The notes under the pieces were generated by a model. It was not told where the DNA came from, did not search any database, and saw only the letters and a program-made list of their open reading frames with translations. The position numbers and the translations under genes were made by a program. DNA of 16,092 bases from Clostridiales bacterium (GTDB taxonomy: Bacteria; Bacillota; Clostridia; Oscillospirales; Butyricicoccaceae), in assembly GCA_019418305.1 (NCBI GenBank), contig DYCA01000036.1, forward strand, positions 1-16,092. The letters are read 5' to 3'. Of this stretch, positions 1-8,160 are shown in pieces (position 1 is the first letter of the stretch; every line of letters begins with the position of its first letter).

Positions 1-34
1 AAATATATAAGGTTATAAATTCGCATATAATTAG

Positions 35-570
35 CCTGTCGAGAAACCCGGTTCATGCATCAAGCGTGGACCGGGTTTCTGGCGTATAGGGGCCAAAGAA
101 GTATAAAAGTGAAAGGGGAACACTTCTCCTTCCACAACTAACAGGCCAGTTTTTTCAGATTTGTGGCAGCAAATTTGAGCTTCACCCAGTTGGACACTTG
201 AGCCAAGACTCTGTACCGCGAATAATGTATGACGTGTTTTCCTTGGCGTCGGCAAAGACCCGTTTAATGGTCTCCTTTCGCCGCTTGTACAGTTCTCAGC
301 ATTTCGGAATATAGCGGGCGTCATCCGCTAAGTCTTCGTAATCTCTCCTGATATGCCGCTGAACCATTTTGACACTGTCTTTCGAATGGGTACACAAATG
401 GCGGGTGGGACAGTTGACACAGATATTCGGATCACTCCTGCCGCTTCTCGGACAGAGCCTTTTGCAGTTTTGCCTGATGATTCTCGGTCAGTTGCATTTG
501 TACGTCCGGCACAAGTCGGCTTTTTTTCAGTTCTTTGAGTGCATTGCGCTTGTCTTTCAGATGCAATAGC
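35..570 (-). pseudogene. IS1182-family transposase remnant (C-terminal part)
   Basis: This is a decayed fragment of a DDE transposase, the enzyme that moves an insertion sequence. Read on the minus strand, three frames must be joined to recover the family's C-terminal hallmarks. A segment near 460-345 contains SDPNICVNCP and HLCTHSKD, the cysteine-rich block typical of IS1182 transposases. It continues into YKRRKETIKRVFADAKE near 290-240, the most conserved IS1182 motif. After a frame change near 235 it goes on as SNWVKLKFAATNLKKLA near 190-145. An in-frame TGA lies at 296-298, and further stops follow near 140. Upstream of about 460 only a lysine-rich helical stretch remains, and the N-terminal half is missing. 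No terminal inverted repeats were identified. The motif order makes the family call firm; the exact limits of the remnant are approximate. Confidence 0.85.
42..80. repeat. 11-bp inverted repeat at the end of the transposase remnant
   Basis: AGAAACCCGGT at 42-52 is perfectly complementary to ACCGGGTTTCT at 70-80, leaving a 17-base loop. It lies at the 3' end of the transposase remnant read on the minus strand. It could be a terminator for the element or a recognition structure; no T-tract follows on either strand, so a classical rho-independent terminator is not supported. Confidence 0.6.
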
Positions 571-877
571 CGAGCGCTGTCTAAATGCCGCCTTTGATGG
601 CATCGATATCGGTGTTTCCGCGCCGTCCAACTTTTCTACTCATTCTTTGCGTTTTTGCTGATAGAGATAGTTGGACAGCCCGCAGAGTTGGGAGGAAATA
701 GACAATTTCGGTGCTGATTTGTTTTCTGTTTGCATCAGATGCTCTTGGGGTTTCGGACTCCGCTTTTTTAAAGCATATTAAGTGTGCGGTTTTATTGTAT
801 CATTCCAGACTCTTTTTGTATGCCAAGGTGTTTACAAGGTAAAATAAGAATATACTTTGCGAACGAAGGTTGTCGAA
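571..877. other. gene-poor spacer upstream of the recombinase
   Basis: No intact or recognisable reading frame is seen here. The left part may be further degraded sequence of the transposase element, since short lysine-rich stretches can be read on the minus strand, but none aligns convincingly. AT-rich sequence near 785-860 probably carries the recombinase promoter. TTTACA at 831-836 and TATACT at 851-856 are present, but the 14-base spacing is too short for a confident call. A weak ribosome binding site, GAAGG, ends at 869, eight bases before the ATG at 878. Confidence 0.4.
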
Positions 878-1723
878 ATGAATGAACGCAGATTGACATG
901 GGAGCAAATCACCGACTATGGCCGGTATTTGCGTGGGATGGAGCGCAGCCGAGGGACGGTGGAAAAATATCTGAGAGATGTACAGGCATTTATGCTGTGG
1001 TCTGACGGCAAGGGGATGACCTGAGAACTGGCGGCAGACTGGAAGAAGCACCTTCGCGTCCAAGGATACGCACCATCCACGGTTAATTCCATGCTGGCCG
1101 CGCTCAACGGTTTGTTTCGGTTTATGGGCTGGGAGGACTGCCGGGTAAAATTCCTCAAAATCCAGCGCCGCCTGTTCCGCGATCCTTCTCGGGAGCTGAG
1201 CCGCGCGGAATATGAGCATTTGCTGAAAACAGCGCGGGAACGTGGGCAAGAACGGCTGGCTTTGTTGATGGAGGCGATCTGCGCTACCGGCATCCGGGTA
1301 TCTGAGGTCAAATATCTGACCGTTGAGGCTGCCCGGCAGGGGAGAACGGATATTTCACTGAAGGGAAAGATTCGAACCATTCTGCTGCCGAGTAAACTGT
1401 GCCGAAAGCTGTTGAAATACGCAAAAAAACAAAAAACCGTTTCCGGCGAGATATTTCTCACCAAAAACGGAAGAAGCTTAAGCCGCCGCCAGATCTGGAG
1501 CGAGCTAAAACGTATTTGCAGGTATGCAGGGGTGGCACCATCCAAGGTCTTTCCCCACAATCTGAGGCATTTATTCGCCACGACCTTTTACCGGGTCTAC
1601 AAGGATATTGTCCGGCTGGCAGATGTACTGAGCCATTCCAGCATCGATACTACCCGTATCTATCTGGTGACCTCAGGCGCGGAACAGAGTAAACAGCTGA
1701 ATCGGTTGGGACTGGTATTGTAG
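878..1723 (+). pseudogene. tyrosine recombinase/integrase with one in-frame TGA
   Basis: This encodes a XerC/D-like site-specific recombinase, which cuts and rejoins DNA through a phosphotyrosine intermediate. Starting at ATG 878 the frame runs 281 codons to TAG 1721-1723, but codon 49 (1022-1024) is TGA. The N-terminal SAM-like core-binding domain reads continuously through this stop. The catalytic domain is complete: Arg in ATGIRVSE (about residue 140), Lys in KGKIRT (164), HNLRH (His227, Arg230), His in LSHSS (253) and the nucleophile Tyr262 in TTRIYL. A 210-residue product could begin at ATG 1091, but it would lack most of the DNA-clamping N-terminal domain and has no strong ribosome binding site. 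TGA is an ordinary stop elsewhere in the window (for example 7307-7309), so recoding is unlikely. A recent single-base inactivation is the simplest reading. Confidence 0.85.
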
Positions 1724-1827
1724 TCCAAATCTATATTTTGTGAATTGTCATCAAAAAACATTGACAATATTTTACATATATATTCTATTGTATCAGTACA
1801 TTTTTGGGAAAGCAAGCGTATTTTTCT

Positions 1828-1896
1828 AAAAGAGGGCGCAAAAAGGCAGATCGCAAAACTCAAAGATTTTGCGATCGCCTTTCTAGTGCTCTTTTT
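1828..1896. terminator. long imperfect hairpin, possible terminator after the recombinase
   Basis: An inner stem pairs AGGCAGATCGCAAAA (1844-1858) with TTTTGCGATCGCCT (1867-1880), with one bulged base and a short loop. The stem extends outward, after an internal mismatch, by pairing AAAAGAG near 1828-1834 with CTCTTTT near 1889-1896. A T-rich run follows on the plus strand, as expected of a rho-independent terminator. It lies about 105 bases past the recombinase stop. Because it is unusually long and nearly symmetrical, with an A-rich left and a T-rich right flank, it could act bidirectionally or be a copy of a small dispersed palindromic repeat. Confidence 0.6.
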
Positions 1897-1967
1897 TATT
1901 CTGCTGAGGCTATTTGAAGGCGTATGCAGTGCCGTGAAAACGGTGTATTAGGTCGCGCAGATGCCAT

Positions 1968-2011
1968 CCTATCAACTAAATATAGATTTAAATATAGATT
2001 TTGCTGATAGG
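1968..2011. repeat. tandem 12-bp repeat inside a 7-bp inverted repeat
   Basis: TAAATATAGATT occurs twice in direct tandem at 1977-1988 and 1989-2000. The pair is bracketed by CCTATCA (1968-1974) and its complement TGATAGG (2005-2011). The arrangement resembles a protein-binding or recombination site and lies about 250 bases beyond the recombinase gene. No function can be assigned from the sequence alone. Confidence 0.55.
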
Positions 2012-2267
2012 GGGTGCAGAATCAATGAAAAACAAATGGTTAGTCTACTGGCCGCGAGCGAGGCCTGTATACTGGCAGGTCTTGGTGAGTGCAGCCTGTC
2101 CATAGGGAGTGGCGGAATGTATGATTCCTCTCCGCGTTCGAATCATGCGGTTCAACGGGCCTGACGATAGGATATATCCCACCGAGGAAAGCGTTCGGAC
2201 GGCCTAATCCATACGTGAATGTAATTACATAAAAAGATTCATTGAACTGGTAATCGGTGAAATCAGG

Positions 2268-2495
2268 TTGCTCAAGCGGGAGGACGAGCAGATGAAGGAT
2301 GTGGTGTTCCAAACATTGGACAAACTTATGACTCGTGGGGATAGACTGCAAGGTACTAGGTTTGCCGTGCTTGATACCAGCATCCGCAGGGACCGTACCG
2401 CACGGAATCCCCGCACCGGTGAACTTATCCACCTGCCTGAGGAAAGGAGTGTTGCATTCAGGCCAGCGCAGGTATTGAAAAAAACAGTTGAGTGA
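2268..2495 (+). CDS. HU-like DNA-binding protein, probably truncated or degenerate
   Basis: The C-terminal half matches the HU/IHF family of histone-like proteins, which bend and bind DNA as dimers. It contains the near-invariant arm motif RNPRTGE (about residues 45-51), followed by HLPEERSVAFRPAQVLKK, equivalent to the HU tail around a FKPGKALK-type sequence. Upstream residues up to about 2226 (FIELVIGEIRLLKREDEQMKD) still resemble the HU N-terminal helices. In that frame, however, no ATG or GTG start precedes them after the stop at 2205. The best starts are TTG 2268 and ATG 2292, both giving a product shorter than the usual 90 residues. The conserved VGFGTF turn is reduced to GTRFAV. There is no clear ribosome binding site. 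It may be a pseudogene that lost its start by an indel near 2215-2225, or a small divergent protein. Confidence 0.55.
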   Translation: MLKREDEQMKDVVFQTLDKLMTRGDRLQGTRFAVLDTSIRRDRTARNPRTGELIHLPEERSVAFRPAQVLKKTVE

Positions 2496-2538
2496 ATCCG
2501 GCAAAAGAAAAGACAAATAAAAAGAAGGAGATGGAAAC

Positions 2539-5500
2539 ATGAAGAAACGGCTTTTGGCATTGGTCATGGGATTGTTTCCAACGGCTTTCGCGGCTGGCCA
2601 GTCAGGAAACAGTTCTTCTTCCGACGGCGTGAGCACGCGGGCTATGACATCGGATAAGGATTATACCATAAGTTTCGTTAAGGACGCCTTCAACATTACG
2701 CAGATTGGCGTCAGGGTGGTCGACGGCAGCAGTCCGCCGGCTAATCTGTCAGGGCAGTTTAACGATGCCACGAAGCAGAAAATCACCTTGGACGGCGCCA
2801 GCTTTTCGAGCGGCGACGGCTCGATGTCGCCGGCTAACATGGTGGCCGGATACGGACTGATGGATGTTACAACAAATTCTGTAGGTACATACTACTATCA
2901 GTATGCCACTTGGGAGCGGTCACTGACAGCTGACCCTGTTACGAGTCTCACCTATGAGGATATTAAAGCGCACGCGGGCCAGACTCTCTACCTCAATTAT
3001 CGCACGTCTGCAGGTAAGCTGAAGGTTCCCGTCACCGCAGTGTCGGATACTGGCGAGACGCTTGCCCAAAAGTCTGACTTTGTTCCCGGTGATATCACCG
3101 AGGCGCAGGCGCAGGAGGTTGTGGCTGGGTTGAGTTCCCCCTATTACTTCCAAGGGGCAGAACTGCGGCCTAAAAGCGGAACGGCCAGCCCGGTTCCCAT
3201 TACTTATGTCAACCTTTTAAACGGTTGTTACTATGTCAAAAGCAGCTTGAGCAGCAATAGCATGGATGCCTTCGACATAAACGATTGGGATGTATACCTT
3301 GTGTATGAGCAGGCCTATAAACTGACCCTGCATATTGAGGATCCGGGCAACCACGCTAATAATAAGGTCAATGGGGTGCACCGCACAACCGAAGATTATA
3401 TCTACCAGATTCCTAAGAGTGGTGTTCTGGAACTGACGTTTGGAATAGGTGCGAATAGCAATCTCACAGTGACCAACACCACCGGTGGCGGCAGTAATGG
3501 CACTGCACTCGACAAAAATAGCACCACCACAACCATCAAACAAGGTGATATACTGCGATTCTATTGTAACGCATCTAGTGCGAGCTATCTGGTGAATACC
3601 CTGGTACTCAACGGCACGGCACTCAATCTGCCAGCCTGGGAGTGGGGCGGAAAAGGCACTCATGATGCATCTGCTGATACCACCATCTATGATTCAGCGG
3701 GCAATGTGATGGCACAGGTAACCACTAGTGTGTGGATTCAGTACCAGTCTAGCAGCATAGTCAGCTATCCTCTTGAGAATGGCGAGGTCTGGGTCACTCC
3801 TGCATTCAGAACCGCCAAAAAATTACTGAGGCTGGTAGTAGTCCGGGTTATATCGAGTCTGCCCTTATTGATTATTCATTCCGTATGACTGGGATGGCAA
3901 TGTAGGCGGTGGTTACTATACCGATAGCGCGACCTTCAACCTGGGTATGGATAATTTGGCGACATCGGTTCTTGACGCCAGCTTGCAGCCCAATGCACCT
4001 GCAGGCACAACCTTCGTCGGGTGGAGCCTGACTCCTACCAATGGCGGATATGTAGAAAACTATTATCTTCCCGGTCAGGGCATTCCGCGAGAGGAGGGCG
4101 CGGCGAGCTCTAGTGCCATTACATATGGTAACACCGGCAAGGCCGTCATCAATCTCTATCCTGTGTTCGAGAATAACAGTAACAGTCTTTATGTGAGTTA
4201 CACGGTGACCATTCATGTGGGTAACGTAACCTATACTTTACCTTTCACTGGCGGCATGATAGGCTCCAACTTGGATCGCGATCTTGTTATGGCGCTGGGG
4301 CAGGTGTTGAGTTATATTGGTGGTCTGACTGATAACTATGTAATGGACGGTGCCCGCAGTGACAGCCTGGTGGAACTCACGGGTTCAGGGTCCAATGCCT
4401 TTAACCTCTATTATGTTGACACTGATCCGGTGAACATCACTTTTGTATCACCCTATGGCTTTACTGATGGAACTACAGGCTCGGAGCAGACCAAGACAGG
4501 TAAGCAGACACCCGGCAGTATCATGGAAGTGCCTACGCCCTATGAGGGGGATGGTGCTAACGCTTCTTTCATCGGATGGAGTTTGGACAAGAGTGCTACA
4601 ATAGGCATGGACCTGACCAACGCTCTGGTACCCTATGGGGATACCACCTACTATGCCATCTACGCGCCTAACTACACAGTCTCTTTCTACACATGGACGG
4701 AGGCGGACAGTTGGGGCGCGAGTGCTGCTCTGACTGCTTCCGTGGGTAATAGCCAGACTATCCCTGCGGATAAGAAGCGTGAGATCAACGCCCTGACACC
4801 CAACATTACGGGTTACAATTTCCAAGGATGGGCCAAGAACGGTCCCAGCGGTCCGACAGTTTAGGTGGACGCTCTGATGCAAACGACGTTCACAACAAAC
4901 ACGGATTATTATGCCGTTTATACCCCGAGAGATGATATTTCCGTTACGTTGAATGCCAATGGCGGTACGTTTAGTGGATCACAGAATACCAAGACATTGT
5001 CTAATCAGGTCTACGGCCAGACGATAAACTATGGCGATGCTCCGACCCGTGAAGGCGGCTATGTCTTTGCCGGATGGAGCACTGACAAGAGTGCTACCGT
5101 GGGTCAATTGACCATCACCGCTCCGGCTACCCCGGGCACCACTTATTACGCTGTGTGGATTCTGCCCCAGCTGGAAGTAACAGCGAATGGTCCTTTCACT
5201 TATGACGGCACAACAAAGACGCCTACGCTCACTGTAAAGTACAATGGAAAAGAAGTGTCCTCAGGAGACTACAAGGTACAATACAGCAGTGATACACGCG
5301 CTAACGCCGGTACTTACACCGTTTTGGTGACCTATCAGGATTTGCAGGGCATTGCAACCTTCATTATTGAGCCGAAAGCCATCAATGACTCAAGTGTTAC
5401 GGTGGAAAACATCGCTCAGCAGGAGTACACCGGTAGCGAACTGCGTCCCGGTGTGACGATCAAAGACGGTGAAAAAACACTGAATCTCAACGTCGATTAT

Positions 5501-5866
5501 GTGGTAAGTTACAGCAATAACACGAATGTAGGCGGCGGTGCTGCTGTGACGATTCAGGGTATTGGCAACTATAAGGCGAGCACAAGCAAGACCTTCCAGA
5601 TCGTGCTGCCCGCAAACATTTCTATTGCCACCATTCCGGATCAGGAGCACACCGGAAATGCAGTTACGCCTGATCTTGTGGTGTGCGATAGCAACGGTCG
5701 TATGCTGACAAAGGAAACAGATTACACCGCAAACTTCACGAACAATACCAACGTAGGCAACGCAAATGTCAGTGTCATCGGTAAGGGTAACTATGCGGGC
5801 AAAACTGCAAACAGCACTTTCCGTTTAAAAAAATGCAAGAATGCAGGCAAGAAAGCCAACCCATAA
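2539..5866 (+). pseudogene. large secreted InlB-repeat/Ig-like repeat surface protein, broken
   Basis: Joined, this is about 1,100 codons of a secreted adhesin-like protein. AAGGAGA precedes ATG 2539, and a signal peptide (KKRLLALVMG..., likely cleaved after AFA near residue 19) follows. To about 3810 the sequence is a Thr/Ser/Asn-rich region with no recognised domain. Four InlB/Listeria-Bacteroides-type repeats follow, marked by FVGWSL (4015), FIGWSL (4568), FQGWAK (4820) and FAGWST (5063); the last three are each followed by YYAIYAP, YYAVYTP or YYAVWI. Three Ig-like repeats then run from about 5170 to 5820, with NNTNVG-type turns and a GNY motif in the last two. Three lesions break it: a frame change at the A6 run 3817-3822, a second near 3882-3888, and amber TAG 4862-4864. 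No LPXTG or other anchor is visible, and the last residues may be out of frame after an A7 run near 5827-5833. Host or matrix binding is inferred from repeat type only. Confidence 0.8.
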
Positions 5867-5997
5867 AACATTTGGACAGACTACACTCTTGTACACGCCT
5901 AACCGACAGTGCTTGGCTATGGAATTGCCGCGCGCTGCAACCGCGTGCCAAAATCCGACAGATTCGGCAAGGATACCGGCAGATTCTACACGGTTTA
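5867..5997 (+). other. intergenic sequence after the repeat protein
   Basis: No gene, RNA or clear terminator was recognised. Short open frames on both strands lack ribosome binding sites and recognisable sequence. It may include the lost 3' end of the broken surface protein gene. Confidence 0.4.
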
Positions 5998-6026
5998 TTG
6001 TGGACTTCGGGTAAATTATGTATACT
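5998..6026 (+). promoter_or_regulatory. probable sigma-70-type promoter of the foldase-thioredoxin operon
   Basis: TTGTGG at 5998-6003 (weak -35) and TATACT at 6021-6026 (good -10) are separated by 17 bases. They end about 33 bases before the start codon at 6060. This is the only promoter-like element seen between the broken surface protein gene and the compact downstream array. Confidence 0.45.
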
Positions 6027-6059
6027 GTCTCTAAAAGTGCATGATGGGAGGAAAATATC

Positions 6060-6992
6060 TTGCAATCAAGGGTCATCTCCATGTTCCCATATCAAAAGGT
6101 CGATATAACGCCTTTCAAACGCAGCCCCGAAATTGACGAGGCGAAGCTGCAAAAGGAGCTCGATCGTGCGGTATACCCTTACATCACGTGGTCAGACGGC
6201 GATGTGGCTGCTATGGGAGACGTGGTAGAGTGCAGCATGACTTCTCCGGATAAGCGCTTCCAGCGCCCCAATGCAAAGATTACGGTGGGTGCTGGGTTGC
6301 TGGACCGGGAGGCGGAAAAAAAGCTGGTGGGGCAAAGGGTAGGCGATACGCAGATGCTTATTTGCCGCGGCAGCGAAGTCAGCGTCACAATTCTTTCGGT
6401 TAAGAAGCGGTGTGTGCCACCGCTGACCGATGAGATGGTGGACGCTCTGGGCCTTGAGGGGGTGCGCACGGTGGAACAGTACCGCACCTATCTGGTGGAA
6501 CAGGCGTTGGACGAGCGGTTCTCTAATGAGAGTTATGCAGTCATCCAATCCGTGCTTCAGACCGTGCGGGAGCGCAGCGAGGTCTTGATCACCCAGGAGG
6601 ATTGGCAGCAGAGCGTACAGTGGGACATCAACCGGCTTTCGGTCATTGCACGGTTCGACGGGATGGAACTGGAAAAGATGACAGCGGCGGAGTTTGAGGG
6701 ACGTATCCCGGTTCAAAGTTATTATGAGCTTGTGGCTATGCTGCAGCGTGATGCATGGCAAAACACATGGCAAATGCTTCTAGGCCGGAAGTTGGCGGAA
6801 GAGGATGGTTTCACAGTGACCGAGGCAGAGTACGAGGCTTTTCTGGCTGAGCTTGCTGCGTCATGGAATTCCACTGTTGAGGCGTACCGCCCCGCCTATC
6901 CCTATGCCTACTATGAGGCGATTCAATACCGCATTCACTATTATGACGCCGTATCCGATTACATCCGTAAAAATATTTATTGGGAGGACTAA
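6060..6992 (+). CDS. trigger-factor-like foldase/chaperone lacking the ribosome-binding domain
   Basis: The predicted protein (310 residues) resembles the middle and C-terminal parts of trigger factor. Residues of about 50-118 look like an FKBP-type prolyl isomerase domain (GDVVECSM at the start, then LVGQRVGD as in the FKBP 'GMKVGE' segment). Residues 120-310 are a long helical region like trigger factor's substrate-cradling arms. Trigger factor is usually about 430 residues; here the N-terminal ribosome-docking domain with its GFRxGKxP signature is absent. No signal peptide is visible, so it should act in the cytoplasm, off the ribosome. Start choice: TTG 6060 has GGGAGG at 6046-6051 with ideal spacing; ATG 6081, with AAGGG nine bases upstream, is an alternative. 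The thioredoxin gene begins two bases after its stop, suggesting a shared role in protein folding. Prolyl isomerase activity is not assured because active-site residues are not obvious. Confidence 0.7.
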   Translation: MQSRVISMFPYQKVDITPFKRSPEIDEAKLQKELDRAVYPYITWSDGDVAAMGDVVECSMTSPDKRFQRPNAKITVGAGLLDREAEKKLVGQRVGDTQMLICRGSEVSVTILSVKKRCVPPLTDEMVDALGLEGVRTVEQYRTYLVEQALDERFSNESYAVIQSVLQTVRERSEVLITQEDWQQSVQWDINRLSVIARFDGMELEKMTAAEFEGRIPVQSYYELVAMLQRDAWQNTWQMLLGRKLAEEDGFTVTEAEYEAFLAELAASWNSTVEAYRPAYPYAYYEAIQYRIHYYDAVSDYIRKNIYWED

Positions 6993-6994
6993 CC

Positions 6995-7309
6995 ATGGCC
7001 ATTCAGTATGCAACCGCAGAAAATTTTGACGAACTCGTCCAGCAGGATTTTGTAATCGTGGATTTCTTCTCTGACCACTGTGGACCCTGCAAGGTGTTCA
7101 GCAAGATTCTGGAGGATATTGCAGCGGAGATGCCCTTTGTCAACATCGTCAAGGTCAACACCACCGCAGAACCTGCACTAGGTGAGCGGTTTGAAATTCA
7201 TGCGGTGCCGACGGTTCATTTTTACCGCAATGGTGAGTTTGCCGAGAGCTATCTCGGTGTCATTCCGGCCGACAAGCTGCGCGAGATGATTTCGGGATAT
7301 CTATTCTGA
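6995..7309 (+). CDS. trxA: thioredoxin with HCGPC active site
   Basis: This is a 104-residue thioredoxin, the small cytoplasmic protein that reduces disulfides in substrate proteins. The active site is Cys29-Gly-Pro-Cys32, with the buried Asp equivalent at Asp23 and the cis-proline at Pro72 (AVPT). Length and fold order (beta strand IVDFF, CxxC helix, NIVKVN strand, VPTVHFY strand) fit the family. The residue before the first cysteine is His28, where most thioredoxins have Trp, which may alter redox potential or partner choice. ATG 6995 was chosen because GGGAGG at 6982-6987 lies just upstream; an in-frame TTG at 6980 would sit inside the preceding gene. Its TGA overlaps the reductase ATG by one base, so the two are probably translated together and form a redox pair. 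Confidence 0.93.
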   Translation: MAIQYATAENFDELVQQDFVIVDFFSDHCGPCKVFSKILEDIAAEMPFVNIVKVNTTAEPALGERFEIHAVPTVHFYRNGEFAESYLGVIPADKLREMISGYLF

Positions 7310-8160
7310 TGAAAGATTTGTTAATTGTGGGCAGTGGCCCAGCAGGGATCTCGGCCGCGTTAACCGCCGCTGCCCGTGGATTGGATTTTCTGTGGTTCGG
7401 CAGTCGGGAACTCAGCCCGAAAATTACACAGGCACCCGAGATTTCCAACTATCCGGGACTGTGTCGGGCATCAGGTCGCGCATTTCAAAAGGTATTGCAA
7501 GAGCAGATAGGGACTATGGAGCTTGAAATACGCGAGGAGCGCATTGACTCTATTTTCCCTATGGGGGATTATTTTGCGGCCTGTGTTAACGAAACTATGT
7601 ATGAAGCAAAATCCGTTCTGCTCGCTGTGGGGGTTTCTGCAACGGGGACAGTGCCGGGTGAACTGGACTATGTGGGGCAGGGGGTAAGCTACTGCGCAAC
7701 CTGCGACGGTGCGTTGTACCGAGGAAAGACCGTGGCCATTGTCTCCACAAACCCGGCGTTTGAGGAGGAGGTCGACTTTTTGGTTAGCCTTGCCGCCAGA
7801 GCGTATATCAGCCGCAGTTACGCGGCGGTTGATACGCCCAATGCTGAGCGCATCCCTTCCTTTCCCAGAAGCATTCGGCGGGAGGGGGGCAAACTGCTGC
7901 TCACCTACGCCGATGGAGAGCGCGCCGTGGACGGAATCTTTTTCTTGAAAGACTCTGTCTCTCCAGCTGTTCTATTGCAGGGCTTAGATATCGAAGGGGC
8001 ACACATTGCAGTAAACCGTGATCTGGAGACGAATATTCCCGGCTGCTTTGCCGCGGGAGACTGCACCGGCCGGCCGTATCAGTATGCCAAAGCGGTAGGT
8101 GAGGGCAATGTGGCCGTCCATACCGCGATTCGCTATCTGAAGCAGAAAAAAGAATCATGA
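7309..8160 (+). CDS. thioredoxin reductase-like flavoprotein lacking NADPH-binding motifs
   Basis: This 283-residue flavoprotein is built like thioredoxin reductase, which passes electrons through FAD and a CxxC disulfide to thioredoxin. The FAD-binding motif is GSGPAG (residues 8-13), the redox disulfide is Cys129-Ala-Thr-Cys132 followed by DG, and the second FAD motif is AAGD (248-251). The central domain that normally binds NADPH is changed: the expected GGGxSA motif reads STNPAF (146-151), and the HRRxxxR segment is replaced by SRSYAAV (168-174). The protein is also about 30 residues shorter than typical TrxB. Ferredoxin-dependent flavin thioredoxin reductases of clostridia show the same loss, so a ferredoxin or other non-NADPH donor is likely, but this is inference. 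The ATGA overlap with the thioredoxin gene supports thioredoxin as its partner. Confidence 0.85.
   Translation: MKDLLIVGSGPAGISAALTAAARGLDFLWFGSRELSPKITQAPEISNYPGLCRASGRAFQKVLQEQIGTMELEIREERIDSIFPMGDYFAACVNETMYEAKSVLLAVGVSATGTVPGELDYVGQGVSYCATCDGALYRGKTVAIVSTNPAFEEEVDFLVSLAARAYISRSYAAVDTPNAERIPSFPRSIRREGGKLLLTYADGERAVDGIFFLKDSVSPAVLLQGLDIEGAHIAVNRDLETNIPGCFAAGDCTGRPYQYAKAVGEGNVAVHTAIRYLKQKKES

Larger units (their letters stand above)
1724..2214 (+). other. non-coding stretch between recombinase and HU-like gene
   Basis: No gene is supported here. The left third is AT-rich and ends in the long hairpin described separately, followed by a short tandem repeat. Reading frames of 22 to 27 codons can be drawn from ATG 2024 and ATG 2122. 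They lack matching ribosome binding sites and recognisable motifs, so they are not annotated as genes. Confidence 0.5.

Noticed and set aside
1022..1024. TGA in the recombinase as selenocysteine or a recoded sense codon
   Set aside because: TGA ends several neighbouring genes normally, tyrosine recombinases have no selenocysteine at this site, and no convincing hairpin was identified after it.
800..1581. Long minus-strand open frames opposite the recombinase
   Set aside because: They are antisense to a frame with clear catalytic motifs, have no recognisable domains and no ribosome binding sites.
1745..1951. 68-codon frame with a hydrophobic segment
   Set aside because: It starts at a TTG without a ribosome binding site and its middle is formed by the hairpin at 1828-1896, so the hydrophobic run is a by-product of the T-rich arm.
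5775..6108. Overlapping short frames on both strands around the intergenic region
   Set aside because: No start signals or family motifs, and they overlap the better supported promoter and foldase start.
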